A stretch of 64,000 bases of DNA from an uncultured Burkholderiaceae bacterium (GCA_937871985.1 CALMPB010000155.1:35614-99613), one strand, 5' to 3'; positions 26,136-35,506 are shown, numbered from the stretch's first letter. Numbers and translations are program-made. Notes: a model not told the origin generated them from the sequence alone.

Positions 26136-28291
26136 GATGGGGCCTCTTCATCCGGCGTGCCTTCTTGCACTTCCGTGGCCAGATCCGCTGGCAACGCATC
26201 GCCGTCGTGCAGCCGGGGCAGACCGTTGCCCTCCCACCATTCGCCCGCCTCGGCGTAGTGCTGGCGCATGTAGCCGGCCAGTTGCTGCAGGTCCCGGGGC
26301 ATGGCTTCGTCCGGATCGGGCGCCGGCAACGGCATGCGGACCTTCCACAGGTTACCGCCTTCGATGAGGGCGAAGCACTGCCCCTTGGGCAGGCCGACCA
26401 CGTGCGCGGGCTCGATGAGCGGCACGCTCGACGTGCTGATGCGGTCCTGCGCGTTGCTGGTGAAGTCGGTCGGGCCGTGGATGTCGGAACTGTCGGTGGC
26501 GCCGCTGACCAGGGTGGTGGTGTAGACCTCCACCTTCGGCAGTTGTCGTGTCAGCAGTTCTGCGGTGGCGGTCTCCCGCACCCGCAGCATGAACAGGTTG
26601 TTGAAGTTGCCGATGACCTGGCCGGCCTTGGCGCGATTGCCGATGCGCGCCTCGATGTCCGAGAGCGTCTGCGTATAGGCCGTGACCTGCATGCCTGCAC
26701 CGCCACCCTTGTTGATGAGCGGGATGAACTCATCGCCCATCAGTTCGTTGAACTCGTCCGCATGGACATTGATGGCGACCTTGGCATTGCCCGATGCCCC
26801 CGGCAGTCCATCGTCGATGCCGTGCTTGTAGATGTGTCCCGCCACCGACACCAGGTCGCTGAACATGCTGTTGCCGACGGCCGCCGCCACTTCGGCGTCG
26901 GACAGCGCATCCAGTCCCACATAGACCACGGCCCGCTTCCTGATGATCTGCATCCAGTCGAAGATCGGGCGGGGGTCGGACAGGTCGGAATAGTTCGGCG
27001 CGAGCAGTTGCGCGATCTTGCCGGTGGTGAGCTTCTCCAGCAGCGGCAGCAGCGAAGCGACGATCTTGTCGAAGTAAGTGCGGTCGTAGCGCACCGCGGA
27101 GCGCAGGCCGTCGAGCACCGCGTCATAGGTTCGCGTCTGCGACAGGTACTGCTCCAGTGCGACCACCCGCTTCTCTCGCCCGACCATGTGGCGCGGGATG
27201 GTCTTGTCGTTGAGGCGTCCTTCGAACTGGACGATCACCTCCCAGGCCTTGGGCTCGGTTCGGGCGAAGAAGTGCTGGGCGTACTCGATGAACAGCGCGT
27301 CGATGTTGACGACGTGGCGCTGGATCAGCAGGTAGTCTGGCCGCTGCCCGAGTTCCACCAGGGCGCGCGCGATGATGTTGACGAAGCGCCAGGCGAACTC
27401 TCGGAACGCGGCGCTGTTGCCCTCGCCGGAAAGCTGCCCCGCAACGCGCGTGGCGACTTCCGAGATGCGCCCGAACCGGCCCACGGCGTTGTAGCGTGCC
27501 GAGATGTCGGGCCAGCCAAGGTGGAACACGTACATTTCGCCCTCGCGTCCGGCGCGCCTGGCCTCGACATACATGCGCTTGAGCAGGTCGGCATCGCCCT
27601 TGGGGTCGAAGACGATCACCACCTCGTGCTCGCCATGGACCTTGCGGCGGATGTCCTGCGTGATGAACAGTTCGGCCAGGCGCGTCTTGCCCACGCGCGT
27701 GGTGCCGAGCACCAGGGTGTGGCCCACACGCTCGCCCAGCGGCAGGGTGACGTCGGTTTCGTGCGGCTCGATGCCATGCAGGCGAGGCATGCCACCCACG
27801 GGCGGCAACGGCCGGACCGGGTTGAGGGGGCTGTCCCAGGCCAATGCCCGCGCCAGCCTGGGCAGCGGCGGCGGCGCGAACTCCAGCCGCTCCTCCAGAC
27901 GGCGCGCCATACGGTAAAACGTCGTCGGTTCGGCGTAGCGCCGGAACTCGGGCTTGTAGGTCTGCGTCAGCCGATGGGTGTGTCGTTGCTCCCAGCGGAA
28001 GCCACGCCCAACGAACAGGCGGTACTGGCTCACTGGCACGTCACGGCTCGTCATCACGTAGCGTGGCAGACGACGGATGTGGCGGCGGTAGCGCAGGATG
28101 GCCCAGGCGTCGCGCAGGCGAATCGCGCCGAAGGCCAGGAAGGCCAGCGCGCTGCCGAGGCCGAGTACCGGATTCAGCGCGAGCGACCACGGTGCCACCA
28201 CGCACACCACCGCGGCGCCTGCGCATACGGCAACGGTGTATAGCTCCACCGCTGGCCGCAGCAGGACTTCGATGGCATGCGGCTGGGCCAT
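26132..28291 (-). CDS. traD: Conjugative coupling ATPase TraD (SXT TraD-like, TIGR03743)
   Basis: A 719-residue type IV coupling protein that brings the relaxase-DNA complex to the secretion channel. Two N-terminal membrane helices (about 17-36 and 40-57) are followed by the nucleotide-binding domain: Walker A VLGTTRVGKTRLAEL (residues 194-208) and Walker B region INVHADEFNELMGD. The C-terminal tail is acidic (VQEGTPDEEAPS), as often seen for relaxosome contacts. It begins 10 bases after the TIGR03765 gene and overlaps the TIGR03747 gene by 4 bases. Confidence 0.93.
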   Translation of the reverse strand: MAQPHAIEVLLRPAVELYTVAVCAGAAVVCVVAPWSLALNPVLGLGSALAFLAFGAIRLRDAWAILRYRRHIRRLPRYVMTSRDVPVSQYRLFVGRGFRWEQRHTHRLTQTYKPEFRRYAEPTTFYRMARRLEERLEFAPPPLPRLARALAWDSPLNPVRPLPPVGGMPRLHGIEPHETDVTLPLGERVGHTLVLGTTRVGKTRLAELFITQDIRRKVHGEHEVVIVFDPKGDADLLKRMYVEARRAGREGEMYVFHLGWPDISARYNAVGRFGRISEVATRVAGQLSGEGNSAAFREFAWRFVNIIARALVELGQRPDYLLIQRHVVNIDALFIEYAQHFFARTEPKAWEVIVQFEGRLNDKTIPRHMVGREKRVVALEQYLSQTRTYDAVLDGLRSAVRYDRTYFDKIVASLLPLLEKLTTGKIAQLLAPNYSDLSDPRPIFDWMQIIRKRAVVYVGLDALSDAEVAAAVGNSMFSDLVSVAGHIYKHGIDDGLPGASGNAKVAINVHADEFNELMGDEFIPLINKGGGAGMQVTAYTQTLSDIEARIGNRAKAGQVIGNFNNLFMLRVRETATAELLTRQLPKVEVYTTTLVSGATDSSDIHGPTDFTSNAQDRISTSSVPLIEPAHVVGLPKGQCFALIEGGNLWKVRMPLPAPDPDEAMPRDLQQLAGYMRQHYAEAGEWWEGNGLPRLHDGDALPADLATEVQEGTPDEEAPS

Positions 28292-28301
28292 CGGGCAGTT
28301 C

Positions 28302-28853
28302 TCACTGTTCGATGCCGGTGGCGGTTACCAGCACCGGGTAGTGGCGCAGCCCCAGGCGCCCGGCCAGTTCGTCCCCGGACACCGGCGCCAGCATTAGCCC
28401 GGGTGCCAGGGCACGCAGTGCCGCCAGTGCCTGCGGTGTCTCGACTTGGACCACCAACCCCACGGCCCCGAGCTCGCGCAGCGCCGGGGCACGCTGGCGC
28501 AGCCAGGCATGGGAGCGCGGGTCATCACCAACCAGGAACATCGGCGTGAGCCCCGGCGCCTGGATTGCCTGGGGAGCCACATCGCCAGGGGTCAAATGGG
28601 CCGAGCGCACCGGCAGCATGGCCGCCTCGTCGGAAGGCCCTTCGGGCAGGCGTGGCATGTCGATCCTGGGAGATGGCCTGCTTCCGGTGCGCGGTTGCAG
28701 GTCCAGGGCCTGGTAGTAAGGCAGCGCGGAGGTACCGCCGCGATCCTCGACGACGATCAAGGGCGGCGTTTGCGCGAAGGCGGCTGGCACGGACACGAGC
28801 GGCAGCAAGCCGATCAGCCACGGCACAGCCGGACGGAAGATTCGAGGCTTCAT
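28302..28853 (-). CDS. ICE protein, TIGR03765 (PFL_4695) family
   Basis: A 183-residue periplasmic protein. The start at 28853 (MKPRIFRPAVPWLIGLL) gives a signal peptide ending at AFAQ-T. The mature part starts PPLIVVEDRGGTSALPYYQAL and ends with ELAGRLGLRHYPVLVTATGIEQ, both typical of the family. The pattern GLRHYPVLVT is reminiscent of thioredoxin-fold TraW/TrbC-like proteins, so a role in pilus assembly is possible. It overlaps the transglycosylase gene by 4 bases. Confidence 0.85.
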   Translation of the reverse strand: MKPRIFRPAVPWLIGLLPLVSVPAAFAQTPPLIVVEDRGGTSALPYYQALDLQPRTGSRPSPRIDMPRLPEGPSDEAAMLPVRSAHLTPGDVAPQAIQAPGLTPMFLVGDDPRSHAWLRQRAPALRELGAVGLVVQVETPQALAALRALAPGLMLAPVSGDELAGRLGLRHYPVLVTATGIEQ

Positions 28854-29428
28854 GGCAGGGTTCTCCGGGTATCCGCGCCCCGCGCTGGCTCGCCCAGAAC
28901 GCGGGCCAGGTGGCGTCCAACGCTTTGGCGGTAGCGCGCAGCGGGGGCGCCACCAGCGGGACGGTGGTAGCGGCCGATCGTGATCAGCCAGTCCTGGCCA
29001 GGCGCGTGCTGCTCGCGCAGGATCTGCGCGGCCAGCGCCAGGTTCCGATAGGGATCGAGCAGTTCGCAGGGGTGGTCGTAGCGGTGACGCTGGTAGCCCA
29101 GGTTGATCTGGCCCAGGCCGGCGTCGATGCGGGTGCGCGGCACGTCGCGCAATGCCTGGTGCAGGCCGGCGCAGGCCTCGGTGCGGGTGGCGAATCGATG
29201 CGATGCCCCGGCCACGTTGAGCGTCCAGGGCCAGGGCACGAGGCGGTCGTGGTACCGGGTGCCACTCTCCTGCAAGGCCACCGCGTAGAGCACCGCTGCC
29301 GGGATGCCCGCGCGCTGTGCCGCGAACTGGTAGGCCGGCGGCGGAACCTCCCCGGCCTTCGCCTGGCCGAGTGCCCAGCAAGCCAGCAGCAGGAGCGCGA
29401 GACGGGCGAAGCCTACTGTCGCTGCCAT
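28850..29428 (-). CDS. Lytic transglycosylase of the ICE transfer operon (SLT domain)
   Basis: A 192-residue muramidase that opens the cell wall locally for the transfer channel (VirB1-like). The start at 29428 (MAATVGFARLALLLLACWALG) gives a signal peptide; longer in-frame extension lies within the upstream gene. The catalytic glutamate is in AVALQESGTRYHD (Glu54), with the SLT companions GLGQINLGY and LDPYRNLALAAQIL. The C-terminal 25 residues are basic. It overlaps the TIGR03759 gene by 16 bases. Confidence 0.9.
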   Translation of the reverse strand: MAATVGFARLALLLLACWALGQAKAGEVPPPAYQFAAQRAGIPAAVLYAVALQESGTRYHDRLVPWPWTLNVAGASHRFATRTEACAGLHQALRDVPRTRIDAGLGQINLGYQRHRYDHPCELLDPYRNLALAAQILREQHAPGQDWLITIGRYHRPAGGAPAARYRQSVGRHLARVLGEPARGADTRRTLP

Positions 29429-30165
29429 TGGCCGCCGACCTGGCGCACGACGGCGGGCAGATCGCCCTGCAGGCCAAGGGACAGCCAGCGCCCACCATCG
29501 TGGTTGAGGGTGATGTGCCGGGCGCGCACCTTCGCCGGGTCGATACGGGCCCGGCGTGCCCATTCACGGATGCGCGCGTCGTCGGCGCGACTGCCGACGA
29601 CATAGACATCGAACTCGACGCCCGACGCCTGCAGCCGCTGCACGGCCTCGTCGCAGGCGGTGCAGCCGTCCTTCACGAAGATGGCGGTTCGGTCGGTGCC
29701 TGATGCGATGGCGGTGAACGCGCCGGTCGGCTTGGCACCGGGCAGGTTGACCCGCGCCATGCCCGGCGCGATCCGTTGCCAGGCGGCGTCGTAGGCACGC
29801 TGGTAGGCCAGCGTCTTCTCGACCCGCCGGGCTTCGGCCCGAACCTGCAGTTCCGCGTAGCGGCGGCGCTCCTCGTCGGAACGTGCTTCGATGCCGAGGG
29901 CCGTGAGCGGGTCGAGGCTGGGCGAGTAGACGCCCAGCGGCCCCTGCATCAACTCGCGATAGCGCGTCCATTCGTCCGTGCGCAGCCCCCAGTCCTGCGC
30001 CCGCTGTTCGTCGCTGCGAGCGATGGCCGCAGGTGCTTCACGGCTCGGTGCCGTCCTGGCCGCGGTGGTTGCGCCAGTGGGCTGCGCGAGTGCCGCCTGC
30101 ATGGCGGGAGCGGCCAGCAACACGGCCATCAATGGCGGGATCAAGTAGCGCGGGACCATCGGCAT
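29413..30165 (-). CDS. ICE protein, TIGR03759 (PFL_4693) family, thioredoxin-fold
   Basis: A 250-residue exported protein (signal peptide to about ALA-QP). The N-terminal mature part carries WGLRTDEWTRYRELMQGPLG, the family signature; the C-terminal domain looks like a thioredoxin/DsbC fold with a CxxC pair (VKDGCTACDEAV). It may help disulphide formation or just scaffold pilus proteins, as TraF-like proteins do. It lies 8 bases after the next gene upstream. Confidence 0.87.
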   Translation of the reverse strand: MPMVPRYLIPPLMAVLLAAPAMQAALAQPTGATTAARTAPSREAPAAIARSDEQRAQDWGLRTDEWTRYRELMQGPLGVYSPSLDPLTALGIEARSDEERRRYAELQVRAEARRVEKTLAYQRAYDAAWQRIAPGMARVNLPGAKPTGAFTAIASGTDRTAIFVKDGCTACDEAVQRLQASGVEFDVYVVGSRADDARIREWARRARIDPAKVRARHITLNHDGGRWLSLGLQGDLPAVVRQVGGQWQRQ

Positions 30166-30173
30166 GGGCCTCC

Positions 30174-30821
30174 CTATCGGGGCGGGATGGGCAGCCGGCG
30201 GATCTCGTCACCCTGCCGGAAGACGGCGCCATCGCGCTCGATGCCGTCCAGCCGCCAGCCGGCCTCCGACTCGCCGGCGCGCAGCAGGCGGACATCGGCC
30301 AGCCCGGTGCCACCGACAGGCATCACCGACACGAAATGCTCTCCCGCACGCAGTTCCACTCCGATCAGGCGGAATGAAGGCTCAACAGGCTTGGGTTGGG
30401 CCGTCACAGGTTGGGACGGCCGTGGTGCGGGCAGTTTGGGCTGGCGAGAGACCGGGCGGGCTTCCAGTCGCGTGACGCGGTTTTCCAATGCGTGCAGCGC
30501 ATCGGTGGCGGCGTAGTGGGCCTGCGCCAGCTCGATCGCCGCCAGCCGTTGGTCCAACGCCGCGGTGTCCTGCTCGTAGCGCGCCTGCGGCAAGGCGGCG
30601 GGCTCAGTATGGCGTTGTTCGATCCGATGCGAGAGGCCATCCACTCGGGATTCGAGCAGGGACACCTGCGCGGTGGGCGCGAAGGCCTGGGTCTGTTCAG
30701 CCAGCCCGGACAAGGCCATGTGATCCACCAGCACCACCGCGCTGACGAGCAACAACCAGGTTGCGGCCGCGACCCGCAGCAGCGTCGTGCGCTGGCCCGT
30801 CGCCGAGTCCCGGATGGTCAT
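30174..30821 (-). CDS. Membrane-anchored ICE protein of unknown function
   Basis: A 215-residue protein with one N-terminal membrane helix (LLRVAAATWLLLVSAVVLVDHM), a coiled-coil stretch (about 50-125), a Pro-rich linker and a small C-terminal domain (FRLIGVELRAGEHFVSVMPVGG) that resembles the PilP-like beta domain of pilus systems. It is found between the PilL-N-like gene and the TIGR03759 gene in this ICE type. I do not know a specific name. Confidence 0.75.
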   Translation of the reverse strand: MTIRDSATGQRTTLLRVAAATWLLLVSAVVLVDHMALSGLAEQTQAFAPTAQVSLLESRVDGLSHRIEQRHTEPAALPQARYEQDTAALDQRLAAIELAQAHYAATDALHALENRVTRLEARPVSRQPKLPAPRPSQPVTAQPKPVEPSFRLIGVELRAGEHFVSVMPVGGTGLADVRLLRAGESEAGWRLDGIERDGAVFRQGDEIRRLPIPPR

Positions 30822-31402
30822 GGCGCAACCTCCCGGATCAGCGGAGCGGGCTCAGCCGAACGGTTGATTTCCGGTGGCTTGGGCTCGTGCCGCGTACGAG
30901 CCTCCCTGAGGCTGCGGATGAAGCACACCTTCCGCTCACCGTCGTCGACCTGCAGATCCCAGGCGGGACCGGCCAGGGTCAAGAGCGCGTCGCGCAGCAG
31001 GAGCGGGCCGAGCCGGTAGTGAGCCGCCGGCAACGGCAAGGCCAGCAGATCGGCGGACTGTTCGTCGCACAGTCGGTAGCCGGAACGCAGGACGAGGTGC
31101 CGGAGGGCATCCCCGACGGTGGCGCCCAGCGTGCCGGGGATATCCACATCCACCACTTGCAGCAACAGGTCGTGCTGGGCTGCCGTCGGCGCGAGTTCGA
31201 CCAGGGTGTAGCGGCCATAGCGCGTCACCGGCACGAACTCCGCCACGGCTTCGGACGCGATGTCGATGGCTTCGGATGCGGGTGCCGGAGGCACGGCGTT
31301 CGTCGTCGCGCAGCCGCTGGCCATGGCGGCCAGGAGCAAGCCGGGCAAACGGATCAGATGGCTGCGTCCGGCGATACGGAAGGGCTGGCGGGATGGGCGC
31401 AT
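30818..31402 (-). CDS. PilL N-terminal domain-like lipoprotein of the ICE
   Basis: A 194-residue lipoprotein and the first gene of the right transfer operon. The start at 31402 (MRPSRQPFRIAGRSHLIRLP) leads into a hydrophobic stretch and a possible lipobox ASGC. The mature domain (VTRYGRYTLVELAPTAAQ ... GYRLCDEQ) matches what is annotated as PilL-N in ICE proteins. A longer reading frame extends upstream to 31537 but crosses the terminator at 31495-31528, so it was not used. Confidence 0.8.
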   Translation of the reverse strand: MRPSRQPFRIAGRSHLIRLPGLLLAAMASGCATTNAVPPAPASEAIDIASEAVAEFVPVTRYGRYTLVELAPTAAQHDLLLQVVDVDIPGTLGATVGDALRHLVLRSGYRLCDEQSADLLALPLPAAHYRLGPLLLRDALLTLAGPAWDLQVDDGERKVCFIRSLREARTRHEPKPPEINRSAEPAPLIREVAP

Positions 31403-31494
31403 GGATCGGTGTCCTGTACAACGAGCCATCACCATCGCCGCGCCGGCCCTCTGCCGCAGCAAACAAAGCGAATCCGTCGGCTCCCGATTTGCCA

Positions 31495-31528
31495 GGAAAA
31501 ATGCCGGCGACCATAAGGCCGCCGGCAT
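31495..31528 (-). terminator. Rho-independent terminator after the helicase gene
   Basis: ATGCCGGCG (31501-31509) and CGCCGGCAT (31520-31528) form a perfect 9-base stem with a 10-base loop; in the minus direction it is followed by TTTTTCC. It lies 13 bases after the stop of the helicase gene (31541), and separates this unit from the transfer operon starting at 31402. Confidence 0.8.
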
Positions 31529-31540
31529 GCAACGCATGGA

Positions 31541-33814
31541 TCATGCCGCCACGAGCTGTCGTGCCAATGCCACCTCGACGGAATCACCGTCCTGGTTCAG
31601 GACATCGAGCCCGGACTCCGGCACGTCGCCCGACGTGCTTTGCGACACCATGATCTTCCGGGCCATCAACCCCAGGCAGGTCATCTGCGAGGAGTTGGCG
31701 TAGCCGAGGTAGATCACGCGCACCGGCTGCTTCTGGCCGATGCGCCAGGAACGCCGGGCGGCCTGCTGCAGCGAGTACACGTTGTACCCGCTCTGGAGGA
31801 ACACGATGGTCGGGAACTCCAGCAGGTCCAGGCCGGTTTTCACCAGCTCGGGATTGGTGATGAGCACGTCGATGCCACGGTCCAACTGCTCGGCGATCCA
31901 GTCCTCGCGGCGGGAGGCATCCACGCTCGCGCGCAGTACCGCCACCTTGAAGCCTTCCTGCTCCAGCAGCACCTTCAGGCGCGACGTGGTGTCGCGCGTG
32001 CCGGTGTAGACCGAATAGACCAGGGTCTTGCGACCCTCTGCCTTCTCCCGCTTGCAGATCTCGATCAGCTCGCGTTCCTTGGGCATCACCTCCAGCTCGT
32101 TGAACTGAGCCGGCACGAACGCCAAGGTGTTGCGCGTGCGCGGATGCACCACGGTTTCCGAACGAAAGCAGCAGTCCGGCCAGGCCAGCAGAACGTTGAG
32201 GACCACGCCGAGCAGTGTCGTGTCGCGCTTCGCCAGGGCCTGCTTCAGCTCCTGGGTCAGGCGACCCGCCAGATCGCGGTAGGCCGCGGCCTGCGCCGTG
32301 TCCATCGCGACTTCGCGGAACTCCTCGTCGTAGGGCGGCAGCACGTTGCCACCGATGTCCTTCAGCTTGAGGAAGACGGTGAACGGCAGGACGCAACGCA
32401 GCACGCCCTTGGGACCGAAACCCGGCGCCTTGACCGTGCGTACCGATACCTTGGTGCCCTTGGCCGTCTTGTGCGCCGTGCCGGTGCTCTCGGAGTAGAT
32501 GTCCTTCAAGACACCGTGATCGCGCATGAACGCCATCGCGGCCGACGTCATGCTGCCGCTCTTCGTCGGCCGGTAGCCGTCTTCGATCATTCGCCCCGGC
32601 AGGGCTCGGAACAGCAGGTGGAACAGGTCGTCGCCGTAGCCGCCCATCAGCGTGCCGGTGAGCAGCAGCGTCTTGCGCGCCTTGGCCGCCAACACCCCCA
32701 TGGCCTGGCCCTGTGCGGAGCCGCCGTTCTTGTACTCGTGGGCCTCGTCGGCGATGAGCAAGTCGAACGTGCCTTGGGGAAGCTGCCTCTTGATGAACTC
32801 GGACGGCTGGTAGCCGCCCTCGCCGAAGCCGAACTCCATGTTGGCCATCGCGCGTTCCATCCGGTGGGCTTGCCGATCCGAGAAGACCAACTCGCCGCGG
32901 TCGTCCATCAGGTTGATGAACTCGTGGACGTTGTCCCCGAGCATCGACGCGAGGAAGGCGTCACCGAACTTCTGCATCAGCTTCTGCGCGGTGACTTCCC
33001 CGATGGTTGGAATACGCTTCAGTGCCTTGAGCACGGTCGAGGACTGGTCGCTGGCGGACAGGCCTCTGGGACGGATCAAGGACCACAGCGGTGCACGGCA
33101 GTGGCTGCACTTGCGGCGGGACTCCTCGGCTTCCAGTTCGACCGGGTTGATCGGCTCGCCGTCGAGATCGGTGATGACATGCCCGCAATCCGGGCAGGCC
33201 CCCACGTCGCCGTGAGGCGTGCGCCGTCGAACGAAGACAGGTTTCCAGTGGAACCCCATCCGCATCCGCACTCGGCCCAGGACGAAGAACTCCTGGCCCT
33301 GCGCCGGCACGTCCAATTGCTCGCGCAGTTTCAGCAGCTTGACCAGCGTGTCCGGGCCGTTGAGCACCCAGACCTTGGCACCGGCCACCGTCTCCTGGAT
33401 CTCGCGCCGCCACTTGTAGACCAGATGGGGTGGCGAGAGCACCAGGGTGCGGCGGTAGCCTTCGGCGTTGAGCACGGCGGCCGTGGCGATGCCAACGGTC
33501 GTCTTGCCGCAGCCCATCTCGCCATTGACGATCGCGGCGCGTTCGCCGCGGTCGACCAACAGCTCGGTGACGGCATGGACCACATCGGCTTGCGCCGGGA
33601 ACAGCTTGCGCTTGAGCGCGGCGAGGATCTGTTGCCGATGCACCCGCACCTGGCCGGTGTAGACCGGAGGATTGGCGCGGTTGAGCGAGTCGAGCAACTC
33701 GTCGCCGAACTCGGACACGAAGTCCTGCAAGCTGAGCGTGAGGGGTGAAGCGGCCGCTTCGAGCAGGTCGCCCTGCACAGCGGTTTCGGGAACGGTTTCG
33801 AGATCAAGGGACAT
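31541..33814 (-). CDS. SNF2/DEAD-type helicase with zinc motifs, ICE backbone
   Basis: A 757-residue superfamily 2 ATPase. ATG 33814 follows GGAG; longer in-frame extension crosses a structured leader and another gene. Walker A is VNGEMGCGKTTVG (about residue 97), then VLSPPHLVYKW (Ia), two CxxC zinc pairs (CPDCGH, CSHCRAP), motif II LLIADEAHEYK (about 372), LLLTGTLMGGY (III) and SWRIGQKQPVRV (VI). It is a regular part of ICEclc-like backbones and may act in element replication or DNA repair after transfer; exact role unknown. A strong terminator follows and a nested hairpin leader precedes it. Confidence 0.88.
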   Translation of the reverse strand: MSLDLETVPETAVQGDLLEAAASPLTLSLQDFVSEFGDELLDSLNRANPPVYTGQVRVHRQQILAALKRKLFPAQADVVHAVTELLVDRGERAAIVNGEMGCGKTTVGIATAAVLNAEGYRRTLVLSPPHLVYKWRREIQETVAGAKVWVLNGPDTLVKLLKLREQLDVPAQGQEFFVLGRVRMRMGFHWKPVFVRRRTPHGDVGACPDCGHVITDLDGEPINPVELEAEESRRKCSHCRAPLWSLIRPRGLSASDQSSTVLKALKRIPTIGEVTAQKLMQKFGDAFLASMLGDNVHEFINLMDDRGELVFSDRQAHRMERAMANMEFGFGEGGYQPSEFIKRQLPQGTFDLLIADEAHEYKNGGSAQGQAMGVLAAKARKTLLLTGTLMGGYGDDLFHLLFRALPGRMIEDGYRPTKSGSMTSAAMAFMRDHGVLKDIYSESTGTAHKTAKGTKVSVRTVKAPGFGPKGVLRCVLPFTVFLKLKDIGGNVLPPYDEEFREVAMDTAQAAAYRDLAGRLTQELKQALAKRDTTLLGVVLNVLLAWPDCCFRSETVVHPRTRNTLAFVPAQFNELEVMPKERELIEICKREKAEGRKTLVYSVYTGTRDTTSRLKVLLEQEGFKVAVLRASVDASRREDWIAEQLDRGIDVLITNPELVKTGLDLLEFPTIVFLQSGYNVYSLQQAARRSWRIGQKQPVRVIYLGYANSSQMTCLGLMARKIMVSQSTSGDVPESGLDVLNQDGDSVEVALARQLVAA

Positions 33815-33830
33815 GGTGATGCTCCAAGGC

Positions 33831-33885
33831 AATGGGGCATGCACCTCCCACACGGGGCGGTGACATGCCCCTGGGTGGGAAGAAA
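33831..33885 (-). promoter_or_regulatory. Structured leader 1 (before the helicase gene)
   Basis: Nested hairpin: GGGGCATG (33834-33841) with CATGCCCC (33864-33871), inside it CACC/GGTG and CCC/GGG. A GGGTGGGAAGAAAG box lies just upstream in the direction of transcription. It ends 17 bases before the start codon. Confidence 0.65.
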
Positions 33886-33924
33886 GACGCGGCAAAGAAA
33901 CGTGTAGGTGCCGCTGGATGCGGA

Positions 33925-34230
33925 TCAGTATTCGCTGGGCAACAGCAGTGTGGTAACGCTGCGATCCCATTCGGTGATGATCCAGAGCTTCAGGTCGCGC
34001 GTGACCTGGTAGGACGAGAACAGACGATCCTCGCCGGACTTCAGCGCGGCGTCGTTCTGCCGCCGATCGCTGTCGTCCAGGTCGCCCCAGTCGCCATGAA
34101 GATGGCGGCGCAGGTACGGCGTGGGGTTGAGCCGGCCCTGTCGGACCAGCTCGTCGACGCCGGCGGTCATGACCACCTGCCCGGGCGAAAAGCGTGCGTG
34201 CGACGCGAGGTTGAGGACTGCGAGTGCCAT
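33925..34230 (-). CDS. Conserved ICE protein of unknown function (101 aa)
   Basis: A 101-residue soluble protein (MALAVLNLASHARFSPGQVV) with a clear AAGGAG binding site before ATG 34230. The stretch VTAGVDELVRQGRLNPTPYLRRHLHGDWGDL is the recognisable part of a small protein commonly seen next to the ICE methyltransferase gene. No catalytic motif is visible. It has its own leader hairpin. Confidence 0.8.
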   Translation of the reverse strand: MALAVLNLASHARFSPGQVVMTAGVDELVRQGRLNPTPYLRRHLHGDWGDLDDSDRRQNDAALKSGEDRLFSSYQVTRDLKLWIITEWDRSVTTLLLPSEY

Positions 34231-34253
34231 GGTGGTATCTCCTTCTGCAAGAA

Positions 34254-34302
34254 GGGGCCACGGCACCTCATCGGGGCAGCGTGACCCCGGTGGGTGGATG
34301 AA
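34254..34302 (-). promoter_or_regulatory. Structured leader 2 (before the 101-aa gene)
   Basis: GGGGCCACG (34254-34262) faces CGTGACCCC (34280-34288). In the minus-strand RNA the odd position becomes a G-U pair, while in the plus strand it is a C-A mismatch, which supports function in minus-sense RNA. The GGGTGGATGAA box is at 34292-34302. Confidence 0.65.
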
Positions 34303-34331
34303 AGCGACGGCGAACCGTCAGGGAACAGCGA

Positions 34332-35441
34332 TCAGCGGATGGTCAGCACTTCGCCCCACGTGGGCGAGCTCAGCGTCAAGTCCCATGCACGAATGACCGG
34401 CACGAACTTGTCGGTGAGGATTCGCGTCTCGGCCACGGAGCCGTCGTCGCGCTCGGTGTACTCCGTCTGGAGGGTCTTCTCCTTGTGGGTATCACCTTTG
34501 ACGACGAGCACGCGCCCGCTCTTGGACGTCACCACGCCGGAGATCGCGCCTGCGGCCAAGGCCAGGGCGAGATGCCAGTGCGACAAGGCCCGCGCGGGCG
34601 GACGCAGCGATTGCTGCGCGGCGCCCAGGTGCGTATCGAGCGCCGGCCAGAGTCCTTGCAGCCGGCCGACTTCATCGGCGAACTGCTCGGGCTCCATCGT
34701 CACGCGATAGAAGTGCTCCGGCTCGGCCGGGCTGGCAGGGACGGTGTACGGCAGGAACGGCCATTCGAGCGGCAGCTCCTCGGCTTCGGCGTCACCCTGT
34801 CCGATCTGCAGCAGCAGACCGCGCACGGCCTTGGCCGATTCCGATGCCTGGTCGCGCTGACGAATCCTGCGACCGAAGATCACCACCTGCTTGAACTGCG
34901 TTTCCACCGCACGGTAGATGCGCAGGTCGGCGAAGTGGCGCGTCAGCCATCCGACCAGCTCGGCGTCGAGCACGTAGGACGGCACGATGAAGACCAGCAC
35001 GCCACCGTACTGCAGCAGCGGCAGCGCGCGCTGATAGAACAGCTTTTCCAGCCGCGCACGGCCCTGACCCTGATAGCCGATGTTGCCGTTCACGTCCTTG
35101 CTCAGGTCGCCATAGGGCGGGTTGAGCCACAGCAGGCCGAAGGACTGGCGCGAGATCAGCGTGTCCATCAGGTTGCCGTGAATGCAGCGATCGACCAGTT
35201 TCCGTGCGTGGCGGGCACGCGCGGCGTCGTACTCGACGGCGAAGGCCTGGACCTGCTCGCGCCCGAGGGCGTGGGCGGCTTCAGCGATCGCCACGCCTTC
35301 GCCGGCGCAGGGATCGAGGATGGACATGGCTCCGGGAGACGGCGCCAGCGCGGACAAGGCCCGCTCCAGCGTCGGCTCGTCGGTGGGGAAGTAGCCGTTA
35401 CGAATGAAGTTGCGCGCCAGGCGCGGAAACATGAGTGCCAT
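34332..35441 (-). CDS. DUF6094-type SAM-dependent methyltransferase, ICE backbone
   Basis: A 369-residue protein with a Rossmann-type methylase core: SILDPCAGEGVAIAEAA (motif I, about residue 40-56) and LLWLNPPYGDLSKD (motif IV, NPPY, about 118), which fits modification of adenine amino groups in DNA or RNA. The C-terminal half is a family-specific extension. Start ATG 35441 has GGAG upstream. It may protect the element from restriction after transfer, an inference from the NPPY motif and the plasmid-like setting. Confidence 0.85.
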   Translation of the reverse strand: MALMFPRLARNFIRNGYFPTDEPTLERALSALAPSPGAMSILDPCAGEGVAIAEAAHALGREQVQAFAVEYDAARARHARKLVDRCIHGNLMDTLISRQSFGLLWLNPPYGDLSKDVNGNIGYQGQGRARLEKLFYQRALPLLQYGGVLVFIVPSYVLDAELVGWLTRHFADLRIYRAVETQFKQVVIFGRRIRQRDQASESAKAVRGLLLQIGQGDAEAEELPLEWPFLPYTVPASPAEPEHFYRVTMEPEQFADEVGRLQGLWPALDTHLGAAQQSLRPPARALSHWHLALALAAGAISGVVTSKSGRVLVVKGDTHKEKTLQTEYTERDDGSVAETRILTDKFVPVIRAWDLTLSSPTWGEVLTIR

Positions 35442-35471
35442 GGATTTCTCCTGGTGATGGATGAAGGAAGG

Positions 35472-35505
35472 CGGGCACGCGCGGCGCGCATGCCCGTGGG
35501 GATGG
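35472..35505 (-). promoter_or_regulatory. Structured leader 3 (before the DUF6094 gene)
   Basis: CGGGCA (35472-35477) pairs with TGCCCG (35491-35496), with a further GCGC/GCGC stem inside. It sits between the stop of the upstream gene (35507) and the start at 35441. Confidence 0.55.
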
Positions 35506-35506
35506 C